Positions 26,230-34,144 of a DNA stretch of 64,000 nucleotides are shown in pieces. The stretch spans positions 186,001 to 250,000 of the forward strand of contig NZ_BMQA01000003.1 in NCBI RefSeq assembly GCF_014647875.1, read 5' to 3'. Every line of letters starts with the position of its first letter. Within the stretch, counting starts at the first letter, position 1. The DNA is from Streptomyces brasiliensis (GTDB lineage: Bacteria > Actinomycetota > Actinomycetes > Streptomycetales > Streptomycetaceae). Under the pieces are notes generated by a model that was not told the origin of the DNA, ran no database searches, and saw nothing but the letters and a program-made list of their open reading frames with translations. Both the position numbers and the translations under genes were made by a program.

Positions 26230-27027
26230 CTGGCCACCGCCGATCCCCTCCAGACATGCCTCACCCAAGAATCCTGTGCGCTTGGCGTGTTCGTCCCCGC
26301 CGGCCTGCACGCCGCAACCGCACAGCGCCAGCACCTCGACCAGCTCGCGCAGGCAGGTGCCGACCTGTTCGAGGTCGGCCTGCCCACCGAGGACGCCGCC
26401 CTCGACGGCCCCGTCATTCAGGCCGCCTACCACCGCGCCCTGCACGGCGGAAACGCCCTCGACCACGCGGTGCGCGCCGTCGAACACGCCGCCAGCCTCC
26501 GGCCGACCGTTGTCATGACCTACTGGGAGCCCGTGAGCCGCCACGGCCCCGCCTGCGTGGCCCGCGTGTTCGCCGACGCCGGCGCCGACGGCCTGATGAT
26601 CGTCGACCTGCCCGCCCACCAAGCGGCCCGCTGGCACGAAACCGCACGGGCCACGGGCCTTCGCACCCCACGCCTCATCCCCCGCACCACCCCTGACCCG
26701 CTCCTCCCGGCCGCAGTCGCCGGCGCGTCCGGATGGCTCTACGCACCCGCCAGCACGGCCCCCACCGGCTACCGAGGGCCACTGGACATCCCGGCGCTCG
26801 TCGGCTTCACCCAGCGGCTACGCACCGCGAGCCCACTGCCCGTGGTCTCGGGAGTGGGGATCTCCACCCCGGCCCTCGCCGCACGCGTCGCCCCGCTGGT
26901 GGACGCCGTCGTCATCGGCACCCCCGTCGTCCGCGCCCTGGCTACCGACCCGGCCCAAGCCCCGGACCTGACGGCCGCGTTCGCCCGAGCCCTGCACCCG
27001 ACCACCCTCACGGAGACCCGTGCCTGA
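26230..27027 (+). CDS. TrpA-like (tryptophan synthase alpha family) protein, apparent CTG start
   Basis: This 265-residue TIM-barrel protein contains ALGVFVPAGLHAATAQRQHL and FEVGLPTEDAALDGP, later VMTYWEPVSRHGPACVARVF, and a phosphate-site-like VVSGVGISTP near residue 215. With CTG 26230 as codon 1, Glu48 and Asp59 match catalytic Glu49 and Asp60 of TrpA, so indole-3-glycerol-phosphate lyase chemistry is possible. No trpB lies nearby. GGGAAAGG precedes the CTG at seven bases. The next canonical codon, GTG 26287, falls inside strand 1. Confidence 0.75.
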   Translation: MATADPLQTCLTQESCALGVFVPAGLHAATAQRQHLDQLAQAGADLFEVGLPTEDAALDGPVIQAAYHRALHGGNALDHAVRAVEHAASLRPTVVMTYWEPVSRHGPACVARVFADAGADGLMIVDLPAHQAARWHETARATGLRTPRLIPRTTPDPLLPAAVAGASGWLYAPASTAPTGYRGPLDIPALVGFTQRLRTASPLPVVSGVGISTPALAARVAPLVDAVVIGTPVVRALATDPAQAPDLTAAFARALHPTTLTETRA

Positions 27028-27487
27028 TCGCTCCGCCCCGACCGAGGCCCTCGACCGGATCAAGGCCGACGCCCTCACCCTGCACCAGGCCCTGCGCACC
27101 AACAGCATCGGCCACGCACACGCGCTGGCCGCGCGGATCACCGACGCCCAAGACATCGCCGGCGCCGCCCTGCGGCTGTTCCTCGACCTCGCCCAGCACA
27201 CGCCGCACACCACGGCCGGGGAGCTGCTGCTCCTCGACCACATCGCGCAGATCGCCAAGGCCGCCCAGGACGCAAGCGCCGAACTGACCGCAGCCCTCGC
27301 CCGCGCCGTGGAGAACCAACGCCGCCGAGCCAACGCCACGACGGGGCCGGCCGTCCTCATCCGCCCCTCACCACAGCAGTTCATCGAGTCGGCCACCGAC
27401 CTCCTCGACCGCATCCCCGCCCTCCACCACGCCATACACCACGACCGGCTGATCCCGCCCAGCCGGCTGACGCACCAGCCTCATTGA
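27020..27487 (+). CDS. Helical element protein
   Basis: This 155-residue protein starts with GTG at 27020 after GGAG and overlaps the TrpA-like gene by eight bases. It is entirely helical: LDRIKADALTLHQALRTNS, an AAARITDA-type second helix, then LLLLDHIAQIAKAAQDASAE. It lacks a Pro/Arg tail (ends LTHQPH). The helix pattern parallels the module seen elsewhere in the element. Confidence 0.65.
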   Translation: MPDRSAPTEALDRIKADALTLHQALRTNSIGHAHALAARITDAQDIAGAALRLFLDLAQHTPHTTAGELLLLDHIAQIAKAAQDASAELTAALARAVENQRRRANATTGPAVLIRPSPQQFIESATDLLDRIPALHHAIHHDRLIPPSRLTHQPH

Positions 27488-27523
27488 GGGCGCGCCCCCA
27501 TTTCCCCACCTCCAGGACAGACC

Positions 27524-28447
27524 ATTTCAGATCAGCCTCAATTCCGTGCCCTTTCCCTGGGCGCGGGAGTTCAGTCCAGCACCCTGCTCGCCCTTTCAGC
27601 AGAAGGGATCCTCCCGAAGGTCGACTACGCGATATTCGCCGACACCGGATGGGAACCCGAAGCCGTTTACGCTCACCTGGACCGACTGGAACAGGAGATA
27701 GCCAAGCCAGCCGGTATACCGGTTCTCCGCGTCTCGTCCGGAAACATTCGCAGCGACGCCCTGAATCCGGACCACCGCTTCGCCTCCATGCCCCTGCACA
27801 TCCTGAACAAGGACGGGCGGCCTGGCATGACCCGCAGGCAGTGCACCGGCGAATATAAGGTAAAGCCGATAAAGCAGAAGGTACGCGAACTACTCGGACA
27901 CCCCTACCCTTCGCGTGTCCCAAAGGGGGTGTTCGTTGAGCAGTGGGTGGGAATCTCCACCGACGAGTTCCACCGCGCCAAAGACGCCGACGTAAAGTAC
28001 ATGCGCAACCGGCATCCACTCCTGGACCTGGGCTGGAGCAGAGCGGACTGCGTGCGTTATCTCACCACGCTCGGGCTGGGCGAGACACCGAAATCGAGCT
28101 GCCTGGGATGTCCGTTCCACGGAAATGCGCAGTGGAGGCATATCAGGGACACGTCCCCGTCCGAGTGGGCGGACGTCGTCGAATTCGATGCGGCCATCCG
28201 GCAGGGCAATGCCCGCGCCAACGCCTCGGGCAGCCGACTGCTCGGCGAGGCGTTCCTGCACCGCTCCCGCGTCCCGCTGAGCCAGGCGCCGATCGACCAC
28301 GTCACCGCCGCCGAACGGGCAGCACTGCGCATTGACGCGGACGAAGCCGACGCGCTGGAGAACGGCGTCGTGGACGGCTGCTCCCCATGGGCGTGCCGCG
28401 GGGACGCGGACGTGCTCACCCGCGATGACTTCGGGCTGGCCACGTGA
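27524..28447 (+). CDS. PP-loop (PAPS reductase/DndC-like) protein, apparent ATT start
   Basis: This 307-residue protein has a PP-loop SLGAGVQSSTL at residues 11-21, FADTGWEPEAVYAHLDRLE at about 40, QCTGEYKVKPIKQKVRELL near 110, and a CLGCPFHGN cysteine motif near 190. Such proteins adenylate substrates or handle sulphur. Phage and element members have no known reaction. ATG 27788 would remove the PP-loop. ATT 27524 lies six bases after AGGA, and the preceding in-frame stop is at 27485. The stop overlaps a DNA methyltransferase, hinting at DNA modification. Confidence 0.75.
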   Translation: MSDQPQFRALSLGAGVQSSTLLALSAEGILPKVDYAIFADTGWEPEAVYAHLDRLEQEIAKPAGIPVLRVSSGNIRSDALNPDHRFASMPLHILNKDGRPGMTRRQCTGEYKVKPIKQKVRELLGHPYPSRVPKGVFVEQWVGISTDEFHRAKDADVKYMRNRHPLLDLGWSRADCVRYLTTLGLGETPKSSCLGCPFHGNAQWRHIRDTSPSEWADVVEFDAAIRQGNARANASGSRLLGEAFLHRSRVPLSQAPIDHVTAAERAALRIDADEADALENGVVDGCSPWACRGDADVLTRDDFGLAT

Positions 28448-29721
28448 TACTCGACCTCTTCGCGGGGCCGGGCGGCTGGAGCAGGGCACTGGGCGTCCTC
28501 GGCGTGCGCGACGTCGGCCTGGAATGGGACGAGTGGGCCTGCAAGACGCGTGTGGCCGCTGGGCAGTTGACGATCCGCACCGACGTGGCCATGTATCCGA
28601 CGTGGCCCTTCCTCGGCCGCACGCACGGGCTGATCGCGTCCCCGCCGTGCCAGGCATGGAGCATGGCCGGCAAACGCCTCGGCCTGCTCGACCAGCCGCT
28701 GGTGCACACGGCGGTGGAAGACCTCGCCGTCGGCCGTGACACCCGCGAGCGTCTCCTCGCCGCCTGCCGCGACGAGCGCTCCCTGCTCGCGGCCGAGCCG
28801 ATGCGCTACCTGCATGCCCTGAACACGGTCGGAGAGCCCGAGTGGGTCGCGATGGAGGAGGTGCCGGACGTTCTGCCGCTGTGGAAGCAGTACGCGGCCG
28901 TTCTGCGCGGGTGGGGTTTCTCGGTCTGGTACGGGATCCTCAACGCCGCTGACTTCGGCGTTCCACAGACGCGCAGGCGAGCGATCCTGATCGCCTCCCG
29001 GGTGCGTACGGCACAGCCTCCCACGCCCACTCACGCCCAAGTCGCCGAGCCTGACTCGCTGTTCGGTCCGGGCCGCGCCCGCTGGGTCAGCATGGCCGAG
29101 GCCCTGGGATGGGGTGCGACCGACCGGCCGGTTCCCACCGTCTGCGCCGGCGGCGGACCTGGCGGCGGACCGGAACCGTTCCCTTCGGGCTCCCGCAAGT
29201 CGCTGTCCGACGCCCGGGAGCGCGGCACCTGGATGCCCAGGCCGGACGGTGTTCTCCTGCGGTCCCGCCGTGAAGGAGCTGGTTGGAAGGCACGGCACGG
29301 CGCACGGCAGAACCGTGCCGCCGACGCTCCGGCGCCGACGTTCACCGCCGACGCACACCGCTGGTCCTGGTCCCTGCGCAGCAACAACCAAGCGAACGCC
29401 ACAGTCCGCCCGCTGTCCGAGCCGGCGGGCACGCTGTTCTTCGGGCACCGCGCGAACGAGTGCACCTGGGTCGCTGAACCAGCCTCGCCTCCGACCGCGG
29501 ACACGGACACGGACACGCCAGTGGTACCCGAGCCGATCCGGATCACCGCCCGCGAGGCCGGCCTCCTGCAGACCTTCCCCGCCGACTACCCCTGGGCCGG
29601 CAACAAGGGCCAGCAGTTCTCCCAGATCGGCAACGCCGTACCGCCGTTGCTCGCCGGCCACCTCCTCGCCCCGCACCTCGGCGTCACCGTCAACCCCGAC
29701 GACTTCACCCTCGCAGCCTGA
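28444..29721 (+). CDS. C5-cytosine DNA methyltransferase
   Basis: This 425-residue enzyme starts with GTG overlapping the previous stop. Motif I is DLFAGPGGWSRAL at residues 4-16. Motif IV is SPPCQ with the catalytic Cys69. Motif VI is EEVP in place of ENV, motif VIII is QTRRRAIL, and the last motif is QIGNAVPPLLAGHL near residue 400. It would methylate cytosine C5 in an unknown target sequence. No restriction endonuclease is adjacent, so it may act as an orphan, perhaps protecting the element from host restriction. Confidence 0.9.
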   Translation: MILDLFAGPGGWSRALGVLGVRDVGLEWDEWACKTRVAAGQLTIRTDVAMYPTWPFLGRTHGLIASPPCQAWSMAGKRLGLLDQPLVHTAVEDLAVGRDTRERLLAACRDERSLLAAEPMRYLHALNTVGEPEWVAMEEVPDVLPLWKQYAAVLRGWGFSVWYGILNAADFGVPQTRRRAILIASRVRTAQPPTPTHAQVAEPDSLFGPGRARWVSMAEALGWGATDRPVPTVCAGGGPGGGPEPFPSGSRKSLSDARERGTWMPRPDGVLLRSRREGAGWKARHGARQNRAADAPAPTFTADAHRWSWSLRSNNQANATVRPLSEPAGTLFFGHRANECTWVAEPASPPTADTDTDTPVVPEPIRITAREAGLLQTFPADYPWAGNKGQQFSQIGNAVPPLLAGHLLAPHLGVTVNPDDFTLAA

Positions 29722-30839
29722 TGCCCCACGTCCCCGAACCCGAAGAAGACGACCTCGACGCCATCGCACCGCCGCAGCCGGTATTCCACGTCGAACAGGC
29801 CCTCCTCGGCGCCCTCCTCCTGGATCCACACCGTCTCAGCGACGTGACCGGCATCGCCGCCGACTCCTTCTCCACCCCCGCGCACGCCGCCCTGTTCGCC
29901 GCCATCAGCACCCTGCCTCCGCCCGACCCCGCCGAGCACGCGAAGAACACCAAGTGGCTCGACCAAGTGCTCGCCACGGGGCGCGAACAGGCGCGCGGAC
30001 TGACCGCCTCCTATCTGCACACCCTCGTCCAGGTCTGCCCTTGGCCCCGCCACGCACCGGCCTACGCCAGGATGGTCGAGGCCGAACACGCCCGCCAGCA
30101 CCTGCAGACGGCCGCCGAACGCCTCATCCAGAGCGTCGACGACGCCACCCACCCGAACCCAGTCGAGACAGTGCTCGCCGAGGCCGACGCGCTTACCGCG
30201 GTCGTGGACGACATCGCGAGCCGATTCCCGCCGCGCGCCGGAGTGCTGCCCCGCACCGCGGCACCGCCGCCAGCCATCACCACCGACCACTCCGAGGCGG
30301 TCGAGGAGGAGCAGCTGCTCCTCGCGACCGCCACCGCCCACCCCGCCGACATCGAGTCCGTCCGGTGGCTGCTCCCCGACGACCTCACCCGGCCCCTGCA
30401 CGCCGGCCTGTGGCAATGCCTGACCGCCCTGGCCCGCCGCCGCGAGCCCGTCGACCCCGTCACCGTCCTATGGGAGGCCCAACAGCGCGGCCTGCTCGAC
30501 AACGCGAGTGAACCCGGCGAGGTGCTCCGCCTGCTGGCCGAACCGGCCGGTTCCGTGGAGCACTGGGCCGAACGTGCCCTGCAGCGCTCCCTCCTGGCCA
30601 CCGCCGATCACGCCGGCCGGCGCATCTCGGCGTACGCCGCAGACCCCGCGAACACCCCGTTCCAGGTTGTCGTCGGCGCCCGCCGCGCCCTCGCCGACAT
30701 CAGCGCCGTTCGCACCCGCTGGCAGCACGCCACCGGAACCGTCCCGCCACCACGGCCGCGCCCGGCACCCGCCACTCGCGCCGGCCCGCCGACCACAACG
30801 GCCGCTCACGCCGCCCGCGCCGCACGAGCAACCCGCTAG
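29721..30839 (+). CDS. Protein with two DnaB N-terminal-like domains, no helicase domain
   Basis: This 372-residue protein starts with ATG sharing one base with the methyltransferase stop (TGATG). It contains VEQALLGALLLDPHRLSDVT at about residue 26 and a second copy-like EEEQLLLATATAHPADIE at about 192, each followed by helices, as in the N-terminal domain of replicative helicase DnaB. The RecA-like ATPase domain is absent. It may bind DnaB, DnaG or an element replication complex. The end is Ala/Arg-rich (AARAARATR). Confidence 0.75.
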   Translation: MPHVPEPEEDDLDAIAPPQPVFHVEQALLGALLLDPHRLSDVTGIAADSFSTPAHAALFAAISTLPPPDPAEHAKNTKWLDQVLATGREQARGLTASYLHTLVQVCPWPRHAPAYARMVEAEHARQHLQTAAERLIQSVDDATHPNPVETVLAEADALTAVVDDIASRFPPRAGVLPRTAAPPPAITTDHSEAVEEEQLLLATATAHPADIESVRWLLPDDLTRPLHAGLWQCLTALARRREPVDPVTVLWEAQQRGLLDNASEPGEVLRLLAEPAGSVEHWAERALQRSLLATADHAGRRISAYAADPANTPFQVVVGARRALADISAVRTRWQHATGTVPPPRPRPAPATRAGPPTTTAAHAARAARATR

Positions 30840-30852
30840 CACCCCGCACACG

Positions 30853-30884
30853 CCGGTGGCCGGACCCGAAGGTCCGGCCACCGG
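30853..30884. terminator. Perfect 14-bp hairpin with CGAA tetraloop
   Basis: CCGGTGGCCGGACC pairs perfectly with GGTCCGGCCACCGG around a CGAA loop (30867-30870). It begins 13 bases after the stop of the DnaB-N protein and ends 21 bases before the next start, so it probably terminates or attenuates the operon. Confidence 0.75.
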
Positions 30885-30905
30885 CAGAAGAGACGACACC
30901 CCAAC

Positions 30906-32276
30906 GTGACTCCCCCCATCGACGCCCACGTCCGCCTCGACACCCACCCCACCCATCCCAGCGCCGTGACCGCCGTCCTGACCGGGAGCCAGGCCCGCAT
31001 CGCTCTCATGGCTCTGGAGGCCGCCGACTGGACCGTCCTCGCCGACAACGTCCTGGTCCTGGCCCGCATCGACCACGAGGAGCCCTACTGGGCCAAGGAC
31101 GCAGCCAAGCACCTGTCCGCCAGCGGCATCACAGTCGAAAACACCCCTCGACTCCAGGAGGCCATGGACGAGGAATGGACCTGGGCGAACTATCCGATGC
31201 CGTGGTGCACCCGCAGCGAGATCCGCGAGGTCTCCAACCAGGCGCAGAAGATCCACGACGACGTCCGCCACGGCCATCTCCTCATCCACGCACACGCCCA
31301 CGACGGCCACACCACCGTCGCGGTCGGCACCTACCTCGGCCGCAACGGCAAGTCCGTCTACCTCCACGGCGAGGACCACCTGCGCCAGGTCGCCGACACC
31401 TTCGACTCACCCGCTCAGGCCCTGCTCGCCTTCGAGAAGATCCACGGCACCGACATGCGCCCCGGTCCGGCACCCCTGACCGACACCGAGCGCGCCGCCG
31501 TCGAGGCCCGCACCACCTTGGACCTCGGCGCAGCGAAACCCGGCCCTCACCGCCCGGAGCCGGTGACCGTCCCCATCTACCTGGCCGATGCCGGCGATCA
31601 CGACGCCCTCCTCGACTCCTTCCTCGACAGGCACGGCGAGTATGAAAAGTGGCGGACCTGGTCAGATGAGACGACCCACGCCATCCACGAGTCGCAGACC
31701 CTGCGCATCGAGCGCGTCCACGAGACCCCGGCTCACGAGACCGCCTGGACCGTAGCGGCCTATGAGACGCCCGTCTCCGACCGCATGTGGGTCCTCACCG
31801 CGACCGGCGCCACCCCCGCCCCGGTGATAGCGGAACTACTGAATCACCTCGCCGACGGCGACGGCTGGGACACGTCCACCGGCGCCCCGGTGGACGAGAA
31901 GATGGTCACCGCGGCCACCCAGCCGCTCTCCGACGCCGGATGGAAGCACACCGTGGACGGGCGATGGATCCGCTGGACATCCCCCGACGGGAACGTGGGC
32001 GTCCAGTTCGACGCCTTCACAGCACAACACCCGAATCAGAACCTGGCCACCTGGACCGTCTGGGCCGGCCCCGGACCGGACCGGCCCACCTGGGCCATCA
32101 CCGCGTCCCCGCGCACCCCTAGTTCACTGCTGGCCGACCTCTCCGAGACCCTCGCCCGCGGAACCGGCACCCGACGCACCGATACCGCAGAGCGTCCCTG
32201 CAGCGTCCAACTCCGACCCTCGCCGCCAGGTATCTCCCCGCCAGCGACCGGGCACACGGTCAGCCGTGGTCTCTGA
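30906..32276 (+). CDS. Large element protein with DUF317-like C-terminal half
   Basis: This 456-residue protein starts with GTG at 30906. The N-terminal 180 residues hold LMALEAADWTVLADNVLVLA and a His-rich LLIHAHAHDGHTTVAVGTYL. The C-terminal half shows DUF317-type sequence (LSDAGWKHTVDGRWIRWTSP and WAITASPRTPSSLLADL). It is the last gene of the conjugation element in the window. It lies after a strong hairpin, so it may have its own promoter. Confidence 0.72.
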   Translation: MTPPIDAHVRLDTHPTHPSAVTAVLTGSQARIALMALEAADWTVLADNVLVLARIDHEEPYWAKDAAKHLSASGITVENTPRLQEAMDEEWTWANYPMPWCTRSEIREVSNQAQKIHDDVRHGHLLIHAHAHDGHTTVAVGTYLGRNGKSVYLHGEDHLRQVADTFDSPAQALLAFEKIHGTDMRPGPAPLTDTERAAVEARTTLDLGAAKPGPHRPEPVTVPIYLADAGDHDALLDSFLDRHGEYEKWRTWSDETTHAIHESQTLRIERVHETPAHETAWTVAAYETPVSDRMWVLTATGATPAPVIAELLNHLADGDGWDTSTGAPVDEKMVTAATQPLSDAGWKHTVDGRWIRWTSPDGNVGVQFDAFTAQHPNQNLATWTVWAGPGPDRPTWAITASPRTPSSLLADLSETLARGTGTRRTDTAERPCSVQLRPSPPGISPPATGHTVSRGL

Positions 32277-32510
32277 ACCGGACACGAGCGACTCATCTCG
32301 CTGATGTCGCCCGACGGCAGCCCTGCGCCTCGTGAGCCCGGTATCGCATCTGTCCCCGTTCGGGGCGCGTCGTCGCCTAACGTAAGACCGGCCCTCCCCG
32401 GCACCTCACCCAGAGGGGCAGCACGGGACCGATCTCCTCGTCAGCTACACCTGTACGCCTTGCCCCGAATCTCCCTCGCGACGTGGCTGGGACTTGGTAC
32501 GTTCGGGCGC

Positions 32511-33350
32511 ATGACACCACGTTCAGTGGACCTGCGCAAGGAGCCCGTGGAAGCCGTGCTGGACCGGGTCGAACGGTCGCTTGGGGTGCGCCTGAGCCGA
32601 GAGGCTGTAGTGCGCAAGCGCCGGTCTCTGGGGGCGTGTACGGACCGCAATACGTGGGTGCGGATCGAGCGGCGCGGACTCGATCGGATCGGGGTCCAGG
32701 GAGGGGACGGCACCGCGTCCGCCGAGGCCCTTCGCGGGATCGCAAAGCCGGCCTGGCTCGCAGGCATCGCGTGGCGGGACGACACAGAGCCGGTGATGTG
32801 GAGAGCGGACGAGACGGAGATGCTGCCAGCGGCGCCAGTGAGCAGCGCCGTAGTGGCGGAGGATCCACAGCTGCCCGAGGAGTGGTGGGATGCGCTGAAC
32901 GCCTCGCTGGATGCCCTGGCCTCGCAGCACACAAACCGTATCGCGACACCGGATACCGAGACCCTTACTCAGGACCTGGTCGGGGGAACGATTCACAGCG
33001 TCTTCCCGGGTGTCGATGCGACCGTAGCCGAATGGCGGCCGGCCCATGCGGATTTCAACTGGGCGAACATCACGGCTCCGGAGTTCTGTGTGTTCGACTG
33101 GGAGGACTGGGGCATGGCCCCCCGCGGCCTGGATGCGGCAAGTCTCTGGGGGGCATCCCTCGCCGTCCCAGCTCTGGCAGACCGCGTCCGCAGCGAGCGG
33201 CGTGAGGATCTGGAGAGTCGGGACGGCATGCTGATGACGCTGTTCGTCGCCGCGAAGATCCTCGGCCCTTACGCCGATCCCGAGGACCCGCGCCTGGTCC
33301 CCGCTCGGAAGACGGCGGAGCAGCTGCTGCAGGAACTTCAGGCGCGCTGA
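32511..33350 (+). CDS. APH-like phosphotransferase
   Basis: This 279-residue protein starts with ATG at 32511, chosen because the upstream open frame is not protein-like. The C-terminal half holds RPAHADFNWANI, the catalytic-loop motif of aminoglycoside phosphotransferase/kinase-fold enzymes, and VFDWEDWGMAPRGLDAA, which supplies the metal-binding Asp. The N-terminal lobe is short with no clear P-loop Lys. It is convergent with an aldo/keto reductase, overlapping at the 3' ends, and may phosphorylate a small molecule or peptide. Confidence 0.7.
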   Translation: MTPRSVDLRKEPVEAVLDRVERSLGVRLSREAVVRKRRSLGACTDRNTWVRIERRGLDRIGVQGGDGTASAEALRGIAKPAWLAGIAWRDDTEPVMWRADETEMLPAAPVSSAVVAEDPQLPEEWWDALNASLDALASQHTNRIATPDTETLTQDLVGGTIHSVFPGVDATVAEWRPAHADFNWANITAPEFCVFDWEDWGMAPRGLDAASLWGASLAVPALADRVRSERREDLESRDGMLMTLFVAAKILGPYADPEDPRLVPARKTAEQLLQELQAR

Positions 33351-34144
33351 CGGCCTTTGAGGAGCCGCCTGTACTCCCGGATCACGTTCTCGTCGACTTC
33401 GTACGCCAGGGCCTCGGTCAGCTCCCGAAGATGGTCGACGTCGTCCGTGCCGACCGCGACCGCGTCGACCTGAGGGAGGCCGTACGAGGAACGGAAGGCA
33501 GCCTGGATCTTCGTGGCGGACGGGGAGTCTCGCAGGAAGATCCTGGGATCGAAGCGGTCCCACACCACCTCGGTGGTACTTCCGCCGAAGGGGCTCATGC
33601 CCCACACCTGCGACGGGCACCACCGCATCGCCAGGGCCTCAGCTGCTTCGAGGACGTCGACCCCGACCAGCAGCCCCGCTCGGACCATAAGAACATCAGG
33701 GCATGGCACGTCGAAATCCGTAAGGGAGCGCGGATCCCAAGTCGAGACGCCCCAGGAACGGCAGAGCCCGGCCTGTGCTGCATCGGCCAGGGCCGTGCAC
33801 GCCTGTTCCAGCGTTTCGGCGTCGGGTGCCGAGTGCTCTGGGTTGTGAAGAAATACCAGATCAGGCTCCCGCCCGAGGTCCTTGGCGGCTTGCTCGGCGG
33901 CTCCGAGGACCCTGGCGGGATCGAGGCCGTGTCCCTCGGGGAAAAAGCCGACTTTGGTGGAGACCGAGAATTTCGGCAGAAGATCTCCGGCCGTCGTCCT
34001 CAAGACCTCATGGGAACGATGGCGGAGGTAGTTGGACGCGGTGTCGAGGCGTGTTACACCGAGGTCGGCAGCTGCTTCGAGTACGTCACGGGCGTGACCA
34101 GACCGGTGTAGCCCGAGGACGATAGTTCCGTCAGCGGTTCGCAC
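33338..34144 (-). CDS. Aldo/keto reductase
   Basis: This 268-residue protein starts with GTG at 34144. The catalytic tetrad is visible as Asp34 and Tyr39 (RLDTASNY), Lys64 (VSTKVGF) and His100 (VFLHNPE). A C-terminal VGTDDVDHLRE motif suits NADP binding. The enzyme would reduce a carbonyl with NAD(P)H. It overlaps the upstream cupin gene by 91 bases, so the two are coupled. The native substrate is not deducible. Confidence 0.85.
   Translation of the reverse strand: MRTADGTIVLGLHRSGHARDVLEAAADLGVTRLDTASNYLRHRSHEVLRTTAGDLLPKFSVSTKVGFFPEGHGLDPARVLGAAEQAAKDLGREPDLVFLHNPEHSAPDAETLEQACTALADAAQAGLCRSWGVSTWDPRSLTDFDVPCPDVLMVRAGLLVGVDVLEAAEALAMRWCPSQVWGMSPFGGSTTEVVWDRFDPRIFLRDSPSATKIQAAFRSSYGLPQVDAVAVGTDDVDHLRELTEALAYEVDENVIREYRRLLKGRQRA

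Noticed and set aside
30853..30884. The perfect hairpin read as a tRNA or riboswitch
   Set aside because: A single stem and tetraloop without cloverleaf or conserved aptamer parts; terminator is the simpler reading.
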